From Ilex aquifolium (lineage: Eukaryota > Streptophyta > Magnoliopsida > Aquifoliales > Aquifoliaceae), in the NCBI GenBank assembly GCA_951799425.1, contig OX637394.1:46046142-46110141 (forward strand): DNA of 64,000 bases, written 5' to 3'. Both the position numbers and the translations under genes were made by a program. Below the pieces are notes generated by a model. The model was not told the DNA's origin and searched no databases. It was given only the letters and a program-made list of their open reading frames with translations. Positions 30,970 through 44,500 of this stretch are shown here, piece after piece. Positions within the stretch are counted from its first letter, which is position 1; every line of letters starts with the position of its first letter.

Positions 30970-33900
30970 GTAAGTAACAACAAATATAATTCTAATAGAC
31001 TCTTTAAGTTTTATGTGAACTAACAGTATTCCTACTTTTCAGGCTGAAGTAGATTTTCTCAGGAGATTTCATCACCCTCATATTATTAACCTGATCGGAT
31101 ACCATGAGGGGGAGGGGGAGGATGAGTGCTTTCTTGTACTAGACTACATGCCTAGTACTCTCGAGGCAAAGCTTGAGGGTAATTGATTTATTTCTTTTAA
31201 ACTTTTATTTCTAGCTTGTTGGCATTCTATCTTTCGAACAACACAGAACAGAAGCAACTAGGTCTCCCTAGTGCAAGGTTTCAATTTGATGAAGGGTACA
31301 AAACCTGATACTTGCTTTGTCCTTCAGCCTCAAAACTGTGTAGAAATCAGTCTTAAAGATTCCCCAACGCTGTCCAACATTGTCCTGCATCAGCCATGCC
31401 CATAAGTTCCCAAACAGAGCGAGTCTCTAATGATATTATTACCACCTAACCTATCTAGAGACGATAAAAGACAACACACATCTCAAGACACCTCGTCCAC
31501 AACAAAAAAGGAATAGAAAGATATACAGTTGAAACAGGCACAAGGAAATAGGGGCTCACCTTGAGACAAAATACTCAGTGGGGTGTTTATAACTTCAGCA
31601 CCACCTAAACACATATACTGATTTCCTTCTTAATTAATATTTACAGGGTAAAACAAAAATCAATTAAGGCTGTGTGCATAGGGGTGTGTGTGCATGCACG
31701 AAGACACATTGAGGAGCTTGCAATTGTTTGGAATTGACAAATGTTGGACCTACCTTGTCCTTTAATTACGGTGAGAATTGTTCATCTTCATAAAACAAAG
31801 TAATAGGCCTATTTTGACCTTAATTTCTGTTTGACAATAGTGTTCAATTAGGACAGCGTGCCACGTCAGAGATTGAATTTGACTCCGGCGTCAAACTAGA
31901 AAATGCAAGTTTTTAGATTTCAGTTTCTTCACTTATCAAATCTTCTTTATCCTAAACTTGATAGGATGCTAAAAAAACTTTCAGATCCTAAATTGTAGCA
32001 GACTTCCTGGAGCTAATTCCTATAGTCCCAAGCTTCAGACTCACAAACTAGATTGCAAAAAGAAAATCATCACCAGAATATCTTACATGTTCGAGCAACT
32101 ATCATAGTTGAACCACTCTCTCTCTCCTTTATTAAAAAAGGGGATAAAAATAGTACAAATGAACAACTCATGTAATTTAACTTACAGCTATTTTCTAAAT
32201 ATTATGCCCTTCCAGAAAATGAAATTGTATCAAAAGAAAACAGATTGATAAAAATGGATGCTAACTGTCTTTTCAAAGGTAAATGGACTAGCTATTTTCT
32301 AAATATTTACGTTCTTGGAACTTATTTTCAACTTCTTTGGTAATATATCATTGTGTTATACTTCTGAAACAACAAATAGAAGAATTCAAAGCAAAAACCT
32401 GATTTCAAAGCAAAAACCTAGATCAGCAATAACCCATTGCGTCATGCTTAAAGCCTCCCAGATACAACTTTGAACCTTTTCAAACTTTAGACAAATTTTT
32501 TGTTTAATTTTGTTTTTGGTTGCATCGCTTGATGCTTGCTAATACGGGTGCTAGTTGATGGGTTCGAGTACTATAACAGATTTAAACATCCTAGGAATGA
32601 CGTATAGTTTAGAAAATTATCACAGTCGAGGTGGATGAATAGTCTCGAGGGATGCTATCGAGATTACTGAAAAAACTCGATTTGCTAGCCATCGATTTCC
32701 AGGATCTGGAGCTGCTTCTCAGTCATTCAGGGTGGTTGAGGAAGTGAGCAATTGGGGCTGTTCTTCAGAATGTTCAAAAACAATTTGTAACAGTAACAGA
32801 GCGGGAAAGATCTTAATGGATGGAGGAGCTTTTCGAGAATAGAAGCATTATTGCTTGAAGGGTGCAACTATGCAGAGGTGAGGGTGATGTGATTGATTTA
32901 CATAAAGCTGATGAATCCTCTGTTTTTGGAAAGTGGAAGAATGCGGTGGTCAGTAGTAGGGATAACCTTTTCTCCCTGGTTGTGGATCCAGAAAGCTCTG
33001 GTTTAGAGTATTAATTTGGATATTGAGTTGAGACCTTTCCACGTTAACAAAGCTCTTTCGTTTGGGAAAATGAGAATCAGCTTATGGCCAGAATAAGATC
33101 TCATATATTATTTCCAATATAGAGTACAGTCTCTTAGAAAAATGTCAAAATAATAAAAATGGTGTTACGATGTTTATTTTGTATGTTTAGAGGATATGTT
33201 ATTAGGCATTAAGGTGTAGAATTTTGGTCAATGTTTGGTAGGAAGGTTGAAATTGATTTTGGAGGGAATAGGAAAGATAAGTCACTAAGAGCAATGCTAA
33301 AGAAGGGAGCAAAAGAGGAATCGCTAGAGCTTGAGCGGTACATTAAAAAAAACACTTCCAGAGAGCAGTGCTTGCTCAATGCTCAAATGCTTAGCAGAAA
33401 TTTTGAAGATAAACAACGTTGTTTTTAATTGTTTACTTTATTCTAGCTATGCCCTGCTATATAAAGTCTATATTTCTAATTAAGTTGTAACACAGACTAA
33501 GAGTGTGGTAATTATATTCTCTATTTTTCTTCTCCTATCTCTCTATCTCTTTGGTCCAAGTTATCATGGTATCACGTGAGTGGATCCAAACACAATTAAC
33601 AACATAGCAGCAGGTTCATCAGGAGGAAAGTCAGAATCTGAACTAGGACTAAGGTCATCAATACACATGTTTACACCATCATTATGTCAGCAACCAGAAA
33701 TCACAACACACATCATCCCAATCAACTCCTCGTTGACTTCAACATGGAGTGCTTAGTTTTAGATTTGATGTTCGTTTGATGAGATTTCTGATTTCTTGAA
33801 AAATTTTCAAGAAAAAGGGCCAAAAACTTCGATTTTAGATTTCTTCAAGTTTTGATTGAATCTTTTGTCCCAAATTCCTTTTGTGAGGTGTGACTTTGTC

Positions 33901-36900
33901 TACTTGGTGTTTGATTGGCTGCTTTGAAGCATTTTGAACTGATTTTTGTTGCAAAATTAGTTGATCTCTCCATGTGGGTCTCGGTTCTTCTTACTGCTAT
34001 GTTGGGATTCACTTCTAGGGTATTGGGTTTGCTGGTTTCTTCCCTTTTTGCCTTTTTCTTACCTCTAGACTGCTGGTAGGTAACCCAAATAGCAAACTCA
34101 GTTGTAGACCCCCTCTCTCTGGTTTTTTTTTTTTTTTCCTCGCGGAGGTTGGTGATGTCAGTTTCTTCTCTCTTTGAACTGGTTTGGAATTCTTGTGGCC
34201 TTTGGGACAGATCTTGTGGTCTTTGATATTGGGGTAAAAGTTTTGGGATTTATCTGGTGGGCTTTGGTTTCCTTGTTGATTTAGTGGTTTGCTTCTGGGC
34301 TTTGTGATCAATTGGGCTCTCACTTCTTGTGGGCTTTGTTTTGTTGTTGACTTTTGGTTTTGATTTTGATTTCTTGTGATTTGGTCATAACAAGTGGAAG
34401 TTCACATTTTCTTCAGCTCATCTGTGTGAAATTAACTAGTGACAATTATGCTTACTGGGCTTGCATTATGAAAAAAAAATTGCTGGGAAATGATTGGGGT
34501 TTTTGGTAATAGTGTTGTGACAGCTCTAACCGACCCTAAGGCAGAAAAGTATGCAAGAATTGAAGACTAGTTGGGACATCAACAATGTTAAAATCATTAC
34601 CCGGATCAAGGTAGTCAAAATGTGTATCGGAAGTCGTATCGTTTTTAAAAACTAATGTATTATCGTAAGAAACACTCAACTTAAATATATATATATACAC
34701 ACACACACACATACCTAAAAATAAGTAAATATAGTCTCTGAAGTAGTGTAAATATTATTTCAACTCATCATTTCATTGGATGCATGTCCAATAGAGATCG
34801 AAAGAGAGGCAATCATTTGTCTTCACAACAACATCGAAATATAGTTTTGAATTTTGTTTGTTTGAAGAAGAAGATACATGAGAAACAAAAAGAGGCTCCC
34901 CGCAGAACAAGATTATTGAGAGTTTTGTTCGTTTGAGACAAACTAAAAAAGAAAAAATAACATATTTTTTATAATTATACCATGTAAATGAATTTGGATT
35001 ATAAAATCTAAAAACTAAATCGTATCTGTCATTATAAAAATAAATGTAATATTTTTAAGTCCACTTGTTTTTTCACTTATAATATGATTTAGTGGTTATA
35101 AATAAATTAAAAGTAATATTGATTCAATGTATTGTTCATACTTTGAGTCATGTTTGTAGTTCAATATTGCAACTCTAGCAAATATCTTTATCCGCACGTG
35201 AAGCACTATCCATTTGATTAATATCTCCCATTTGGTTATTACTTATTAAAGGTCATTTAGCTTTTTGAGTACACTAATTCAAGTATCCTACACAAAAAAT
35301 AAATAAATAAAACCAAAGGTGAGATATGAAGTTTTTAAAAATTAAAGGGAGTATAAGGTATTTTTAAAAATTTGAAGGGGGGAGGGGGGTTGGTATGGCT
35401 CCCTTAGGCCTCCATTTGGTTCCGTTACTGATTACGGTATTAAAATTCCAAAGAAAAAAAAAACATATCACGTATAAAGTTTTATTGTTTTATTATTATT
35501 TTTTTCAATTGATGATTTGAGATTATTCAGAGTAAAAAAAGTCTTGTGAAATGACATCATCTTGATATTGTGTATCGTTATTTCATTGTATCGAAACATA
35601 TCGTTAGATGTGTATCGTAAGATATAGTGAAAAACGATACAACTCGTAGATACGTATCGTTCGGGTACTGTATCGAGACGCATTGTAAAATACTAACAAC
35701 TATCACCTGAATTAATAATTCGGTTGATCAGACCATCAATGTTCAACTGGTTCTGTTTACACAAACTAAGAAAATTTGGGACTTTTAACTACGTTATTTG
35801 TCCAGTCAAATTTTACAAATAAGTACCAACTTGAGCATGAAATTTGAGTTTCGGGCTGCACGACAAGGTGATAGGAAAGGATTAGATATTGGACGAGTTG
35901 ATGCTTACTAAACCCACTGAACGTACTAATAAGGCATATCGCACAAATAGAGATGAGCACAATTTTTTATGACTCTTAGAGATGACTTTAAGAGACTTCT
36001 TGTCCATCATCAACCCACTTCTCTCAGTTGATGCAGCGGTTAATGAGCTCTTGACCAAGGATGTACGTCTTAAGACCCTATTTGGAAAGCGTCTTCTTCC
36101 ACTCGACCATCCAATGTTGGTTGTTCCTCCCAAGATGATTTCGAAGATAAGTGTAGCATTTGTCTAGAAAAGGATCACCGGAAGGTCCAGTGCCTTGAAT
36201 TGGTAAACAAGAATGCACATGGATCCCTAAATCAGTAGCAGTTGCACCACGAGTGGATAAGCAACTCATTGCCCCAAGCCTGACAAGTTGTAGAAGTTTC
36301 TCTCTCCATCAGCCTAATGCCCTCTCAATCTCTCCCTCAGAACTGCGGGCTTTGGCTCAGAGTCACACAGCTCATGACTATTGAGTCCTTATTTGCATCT
36401 ATTATCTATCCTCCGCTTTGAATATGCACTTGCAATCAATGGCACTCAAATGTCTTTTGACTGGTGTTGGGACGATTATTTCTCCACAACACACTTCTAG
36501 AAGTCACTACATTCCTCAGCTTACTTTGAATCAAAATCCAGTTAGCCGACTATTTGATTCTGAATTTGAAGTTCATTTCTCTTCCTCAAGCTATGTTGTA
36601 CATATCCATAATCCAAAAAACTAATTGGGACATGCCAAAAGAAGAATTTTATGTGTTGAACGATCACCATGGTCCAAATATAGTTGTCTCTACTGTTGAT
36701 TTATCTTCTTTTCATTTGACTCTCCAGTTTTCAAATTTTTATTTATGTCATTCTTGCTCAGGCCATGTCTCAAATTGTTGTTTAAAGTTTTTAACTTCTA
36801 CTAGTAGTTTGGGTGTTATGACATTTCAAATTGCATTGGATTCAAGTTGACAGAATTTACTACATTACATTTCAAGGAAATATTACTAGTTCTCCTGCCC

Positions 36901-38480
36901 CATTTGATCATGTACATTCTGATATTTGCATACTTGCTTCAATTATTACGCAAGGAGGATCCATATATTATGTCTTCTTTATTGATCACACTGTTCGCAC
37001 TTCTGGTCTCTCCATTGGGAAAATTGTATGGTAAACCACCTAATTACTTCTTACGTTTGTTTAGTTGTACTTGGTTTCTTACTTTTTTGTGTTATTCGTA
37101 CCAAACTTTCAGGGGCAAAGCCAAGATATACATGTAGTGGGGGCAAACTACAACTGTTTATATTAAAATCATAATATTAAAAAGTAATTCACAAATATAT
37201 GTTGATTTATCGATAGTTAAAAACCAATCAATTGAAATACGATATTTCAAATATAATTTATAAAATCTAAATTTTATATATACTAAATGAATTACAAAGA
37301 ACATATTCAATTTAAAACCATTTGAAAAAGAATTTTCATCCATCACACAAACACACAAACTTGAATTTCAAGAAGTCAATCAAAAATAATTTAATCCAGT
37401 ACTATTAATTTTAGAATTCAAATATAAAAATGCAATTCCATATGAAATTCATGAAAACCATAGTAAATTAAAGAAATTCAGATCTTTCGTATAATGTGTG
37501 CATGTATTCTCTCCTCCCTGAGTTTCTGATTTGTTTATCAAATTCTAATTAGTTATGCATGCTTGACATTCAATCATATAAAAGGAATTTATGAAAGAAT
37601 CTCTTCTATTTTTTAAAATATAAAGAGTAATGTGACATAATGATGTGAGAATCGGTGAGGAGTGCCAAAGGCAGTAGTTGTCTCTGTGTTTCCCAAAAAA
37701 GCAAGAAGGCCATAGTGTCCCTAGGGTGAGAGAACCCAAAGTTACTTCGGGGAGTGTTGCAGTTCATACGTGGACGAGGTTGATATCTGATTGGTTATGT
37801 TGATACTTCTGGCATACCAAGGTCTTCAGATTCATTTATATGTTTCAATGCATTACTTTTGTTTTATTGAAATGCACCATGCATCACTGTTTTATGTTGT
37901 ATACACTGGAATTGTTAAAACCTTAATAATGTTTGAGAAAAGTTAATCCTACTGAGTTGTGAAGCTCACTCCTATTTATCATTTTTCAGAGATAATTGAG
38001 AGGTCAGGGAGGTCAATGAGGAGTGTCAACGAGGAGCTTGATTTTCCTCGTCAACTGTTGTTTTTGGGTTATTGTAGGTGTTGTGAGGGTTTTGTATTAG
38101 ACATGGTTTGTAACTTTAAACTCTTGAGATGTATTACTTAGGTTTGTTGGAAATGTAAACCTAAAATTGGGATGGTCACATTTTGCTACGTGAGGTAACA
38201 ACCTAGTAGATTACTGTGACCATTGGTTTGAGGTTTTATTTCACTGTTTGTTACTGTGAACATCTCGTTGTTGCCTATCACTTCTAGAGTTTATACGTGA
38301 CTTAATTTGTAAGGATTCTCTGGAAATTTTAAAAAGATTTTCCCTAAATTAGTTAATTTGAATAGTTTTCATAAATGACATTTCCTCTAGGAAACCTTCT
38401 GTTAGAGTATTTTAAACAAAAGAGTGTTTTTATATGCGGGAACTCAATCCCATATTAACTGAATTTCTAAAAGTACTTGA

Positions 38481-38515
<35 letters not shown>

Positions 38516-41500
38516 AGTGTTATCTAACCTTTGAATTAAAGTGAGACCTTAGACCTCTCACGTGCGCAGGGGTGAGACAAGGGAAGGAGATGCGAATTTC
38601 TAAAATCTACGAAACAAACTGACCAACCTAGTCCATAAACCGAGTAGCGGGTCCCCCTGGCTCACCTAATTGGAATAAAATATTAACTAGTATTAAACCC
38701 ACTTTTTAATATTTTATTTAATTATTTTTCGTCATAACTCCTATATTAAAAATTCAGTTGCTGAATACCAAAAGTTCCAACGGCTAGTATTCCAACAACC
38801 ATTTTTTAAGTTATTACCTGATTATATATAGGAATAATTACAAAATATTAAACACCTATATTTTCTGTATATATATTTACATATTTCAGTATAGAAAATA
38901 TATACAATCTGATATCTACTATAATTTCTCTACTGTATAAGTTTCTGGACAATATTCAAAGGTGTCGTGTGAAGTTTCAGTTTCATTCGATTATGCAGAT
39001 CTGAGTGAAACAACAGTCAATAAACTGGGCAGTGTATCCTGGGGACGACGCGTTGTTACCTTCTGTGTTGTGTTTCTTTCATAAAGGGGCGTGAATCGTC
39101 TTAAAAGAGCAACCTAGTCCGTGCATCATCCTACCGTTCACTTTATCTTTAACATCACATTTTTCCAACACCTTCCGAAAAAGACATTTTCTCTAGGAAA
39201 CCCGAAGTATTCCTAAATATGTTCATTATGGTTTTAAACTCACATCTCGTGTTATAAAAAACGGGGCATGACAAGTTGAGCTCACCCCTATTTAACATTT
39301 TTCATATTTGGGTATCAAAATAAGAGAGGTCTAGATGCAAATTTTGAGACTAACCCCGATCCCAAATCTTCTTGTTAGTGTCTAGGTAAAGTAAAGACGA
39401 ATTGACATGAGGCTCAATAATAGTTAACAAAAGTGAAATAATTTGTGCATCTTCTTGCTTACTGTCCACCAAGGGCTTACAAAGACCAGAATCAGAATCT
39501 TTAGGTTTACTGGACACCAAGTGGTTACGAAGACCTTTACCCTTACAAAAAAAAATCAACAAACTGAGCCCACAATACATAATTACTCTCATTCAATTTA
39601 GCAGAGGTCATAGGAGCATTAAAGAAAGAAGCATGAGAAAAAATGGGTGGAGGAACTGAGGTGATAGGTGTCGGACTTGAAGGTGGGATTGTACCGGTCG
39701 ACTGAATGATGGGAGGATAAATACTTTTAAGGGCGCCTATTTACTAACCTATTTTATTGGGCTTGCTTGGCTTTCTCTTAGCTTCCCTTCACTTGTCCCA
39801 TATACTTGGAGCAAGAGGAATCGGGCTCGGGTGAGCAATGAATCCACTCATGCTTACTTACTTTAGTGGTAAGTACCCTTACTGCTACTGCTTGAATAAG
39901 CTTTCTCTCCCGAGCCTACTAAAAAACTACTGGCGTAGGCTTTTCTTAGAGCTGAGAAACTACAGGTCGCGCGCTTTGAAGCCTTTTTTTCTTGTTCACC
40001 TTAGAATCCATGCTCAAGGAAGAATAAGCACACTGAAACACACTGAAGCGCACTGATGCTGCACTGAACAGAGGCAGAACACACGGTTAAGCAGTGAACC
40101 GGGACAGAACCGGGCCAAGACAGACCCAAACACTGCTGGACACCCCTTAACCGCCCTTAAGTTTGCTGAACCATATTAAAAAACCATGGAACCTACACTG
40201 AGAACATTGTGACAAGGTGAACCGGTCAAGCTAAACATCTGAAACTGCACTGAACCGGTCCGGTTGAACACAAAAGGAGCTGAACTGGTTTAAGTGGGGT
40301 TGAACCAGCTGTACCAAGTGAATCAGCTGGACCTTTATATGGGCTGAACCTTCTGGACCTTGATGTTGGGCCTAGATCTGATCTGGGATTGGACCTTGTC
40401 TGATTGGACCTGGAAGTTGGGCCTGATCTGATTTGAGCTTAACCCAAATAGATGATCCGAAATCAAGAAAAACCCAAACCAACCTGGATTCATATGATAC
40501 CTGTTGCCAAACGGGTGTCCTCTCCTTTCAATGAGAACACCGGAGAGGATTAGGGCAAAAAATCAATGATGCCGACAAAGAGTAACAGAAGAAGAATTGG
40601 GTCTTCAATTTTCAATCATCCAACTAGGGCAAACAATAAATCATCCACTCGATCATTCACAGCACCACAACGACGAAGACCAAACCCAAAAAAAAAAAAA
40701 AAGACGAAGGATACGACAAGGATGAAGACCAAACCAGCCACAAACAAACCCTCTGCCGGTGATGAAAATCAACAACCTCCATACAGGCTCAAAACTTGGT
40801 CACCAACAATCCCTAAATTCTGGAACCACAGCAAGACAGGGCAGAATTTCTGGAGGAGGAGACAGAAGAATAAGAGAAGAGCCGACTATGAACCTTGCTC
40901 CGATACCATGTTGATGTGTGTACTATGGTTTGAGAGAGAGACGTGAGAATGAGAAAGAATCTATCTTCTCCCTCACCTCATACATATATGTACATAAAAA
41001 TGACTAAGAAACTAATATACCCCTCTTGTGATATAGTTATTACATGGATGACACTTATACATTCTAACAAAAGGTAGCATCCATAGAGAATTTTTTTGCC
41101 TGAAGGAGGATGAAAAATTGGTACCCCTTTTGTGTAGAACAATAACCCAGAAAGATGCATTTGCTGGCTTTAGGATCCAAATTACTCATATACCTGTAGG
41201 AACATGGAAAAAACAGACCAGCCCAAATACTCGAGGAGAAACTGAGAAACATTCAGAAAGAAGAGGAAAGAGAACAAAAAGATGATAGAACCACAATTAC
41301 TGCCCGAAAGTTAAGAACTTGAGAAGGCATTCTATGGACGAGATGTGCTAAGTATATAATCTCAACAATACAACTTAGTAACATTCATAAAAAACATCAA
41401 GGCATTTGAAATTTCTAGTAGATGACAATTTTTCCTCTCAACAACCACATTTTCTAGAGATGTATCACCAAATGTTTTTCTGTGAATGATAGCATTCAGC

Positions 41501-44500
41501 AAAAAACTGGAATGAAGTCCTCCATAAACATACTCACCCATATTGCCAGAACAAATAATTTGCAAGTGAATACCAAATTGAGTAAATAGCATTTTATGAA
41601 ACTAGCAATGCACCACGTGCGTTGCACATGAAAATTTTCATTAAAACATTTAAAAAACGCATAAAAAATATAATTATGTATCTAAATTAGATATTATTCA
41701 TATTTATCATAATTAAATTATTTGTATTTTTTTTATAACTATCAACATTCAATGACATTATTATTTGTGATTCTTTCATTTGAGCTACCAAATAGTAAGT
41801 ATTACAGATTTTTCCTTTCTCAATTCTTTTTCTTTTTGTCTTTCATGTCTATTTTTTTTGCCTCAATAATTTTATAAATTACGTTAAGCGTAATATGACC
41901 ATTCAAAAGCTTTGCAAAGATAAAAAGATTTATATGATATGCTATGAGTTAGTTTGTTATTTAAATACATACGGATATAATGATAATTTGTACATTTAAA
42001 TGCAAAAGGACATGTTAGCCTTTATAGTTTTTTAGAAGGATAAATTAGTAAATCAAAAGTTTTTCATGCTAAGGTATTTTTATTAGTAGTATAGATGTCT
42101 ATGAACAAGAAACCACTTGATTTTTCTTTTCCAGCAAGTAAGCCCAAGTAATATGAGAAAAACCCTTTGAATGTCACAAACCCTTTGACCAGACAAAGTA
42201 GCAACCCGAGAAGGGCCACAAACATCATGGAGGAGAGCAAAATATGCAGATTTTTGCAAGTAATTGGAAATAGCCTAATCCGTCACTCTGAGGGACCGTA
42301 GATTGGAAATCGCCCTCTAAACCACCTCATTCATCCAAAATAACTAATCCAACCCGAAACTTTAGGACGGAAAGTTAGCCTGGGGCAAGAGAAACTTCTA
42401 CAACAAATTCGGACTAAACTCGATCACTTGGCCAAGGGATGTGTTAGGAGGTATTTTTGAGCGCATGTTGCTCATATCGATAAAACAGGTTTCGTCTTCT
42501 TTTCCGGAAAGCCAGTCATACTATTCCACTTTGCAAATCTATGACATTTCCATTGTACCCTCACTTTTTTTTAGGCTGGATTAGAGCCTATTGTAGCTTG
42601 TTTTGACCCGCACTTTGAATGAAGAACAGGACGCACTACTTCACTCTGCCTTCCGTAAAGAGTAGAAGCACGAAAAAAGGAAAGAGAGTGTGGAACATCA
42701 ACTAAAGGTGGGTGGGTTCACCTTCAACACCTTTGAGGTGTTTGGTCCTGGCCTGATTTTGCAAGAGTTCGGGTGAAAACGAAAGAGATGATACAAAGAC
42801 TGAGGCCACATCTAGAAAGCACAAAATCGTCACTAATATAGAGATGGTGTGATTTGATTCTTTTTTTATTTATTTATTTTTGCTCCCAATCTTACGAGAA
42901 AGACACATGATTCGGATCGTGATGAAAAAAATTGAAAATAAATCTATGCTTGTTGAATTACGTTGTGGCCTTGACGACAGACTATGAAGCATGGATACGA
43001 ACACGGGGATACAGCAAAGTTAAAAAATATGGGACACGGATATGGCAAGGATACGGCTATTAAAATAATATAATATATTTTTTAAATAAAAATAGAGTTG
43101 TAATATATTAAAAATAAAGCGTATATTATAACAATATTAATAATAAGACCTAGCAAATATTAATTTTTTGATTAAAATTGAAATATATCAAATTAAATAT
43201 CCACTATTTTCATCAAACATCATTGCATCTATTAACATTCATAGTATATAAGTTATGTAACAAAAAATATATTAAAATAAATAAATTTTTCATAGTTAAA
43301 AAAAAAAATTTAATAAAAAAATTCTTGGTCGTGTCCTGGCCATATCTTAAACGTATCCTGACCGTATCCGACTGAGTTCACTATTCAGGACACTTCTAGC
43401 CGTGTCAGACACGTGTCTGGCCGTGTCCGTGTCGAACACGTGTCCGATACTGCCACGGCACCCCGTGGGAAGTATCCGTGCTTCCTAGACGACAGATAGA
43501 TATTATCTGAAGAGTGAGTGCGGGTCTTTTCATATTGAATTACAACCATTTGTCCTCTTTCTTGGAAAAAGAGGATAACACCCCAGGAACAAGCCATGCA
43601 AGTTGTCTATCATTGGATTGTTCTTTTGGTTTTCTAAGGGTCGGAGCCTTTGATGAGCAAGAAGCCAATGTTGTAATTCTTGCGCGGTTTAAATAAGCAA
43701 AAGAAAGAGAGCCAACTAGCCTTTATAGTGGTAAAGAGCCAATGAGGTAGAAATAATAAATCATAAATAGAGTTCAAGTTCCATAGCTTTCTTTCTGATC
43801 TTCTAGACTGGTTCTTTTAAGATGTTTTGCAAGTTCACATGCTGCACAATGAAATTTAAAGACATTCAACCTAGAAAACAAGGAAGGGAACAATTTTTGC
43901 AACAAAAGGAATGATGGATGTCCAAACCTCTAATGTAATAGCGAATATTGCCCTCAAAAGTATCACATCTTTCAAACTTATGAGCTTGTGTTAAGCCACT
44001 ATCACCGTGGCCTTGAGAATCCAGAAAATAAAGACCATCTCTCCTCAACACAGTCAATCCTCTCCTAAGTAACAAGATCCTAAAAGGCAAGGAATGCAAC
44101 AATGTTACACTACAATTCAATTTCTGTCATTCTACTTGCAAAAAGAAGACTATTAGAAAAGTTAGAAACATGTAAAACTGATGAGAGAGACAGAGACAAA
44201 GTGACTAGAATAAAACTTGTGTCAAATTCAGAAGTAAAGGAACCATCAGCTATTTTAACCTTTTGTTTTCCTGAACAAGTAGTGTAAGATGAAAATAAAG
44301 TGAATAATCCAGTCAAGTGATCTCAGTCACCTTCTTCAATTTAGGAAACATTAGATGATGCATTCAATGTTAGTTATGCAACGACAAATATTCTCCACTC
44401 CCTCCCTAGCAAAGGTCACTGTTTTTGTTGCATGTGATAAAGTAATACCAGTGACAAAGTCTCAATAGCAGCAGTATGGTGAGTTCGAGATCCTTCTATT

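Larger units (their letters stand above)
33400..37050 (+). mobile_element. Copia element fragment, plus strand, in kinase intron 2
   Basis: The LTR end and primer site are at 33566/33567 (TTATCA then TGGTATCACGTGAG), with a TATATAAAG box at about 33459. Gag follows in two pieces around an insert, then a zinc knuckle, pre-integrase and the start of integrase. RT, RNase H and the 3' LTR are absent; homology stops near 37050. The exact 5' end of the LTR is not determined. It is degenerate throughout. Confidence 0.75.

Noticed and set aside
32560-33060. Possible LINE or host coding sequence in intron 2
   Set aside because: Only short frames with weak family resemblance are present. I could not match ordered motifs.
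40566-40946. Basic 126-codon plus-strand frame
   Set aside because: It lies antisense over a copia primer site and leader, is low-complexity Lys/Arg/Pro, and has no recognised domain.
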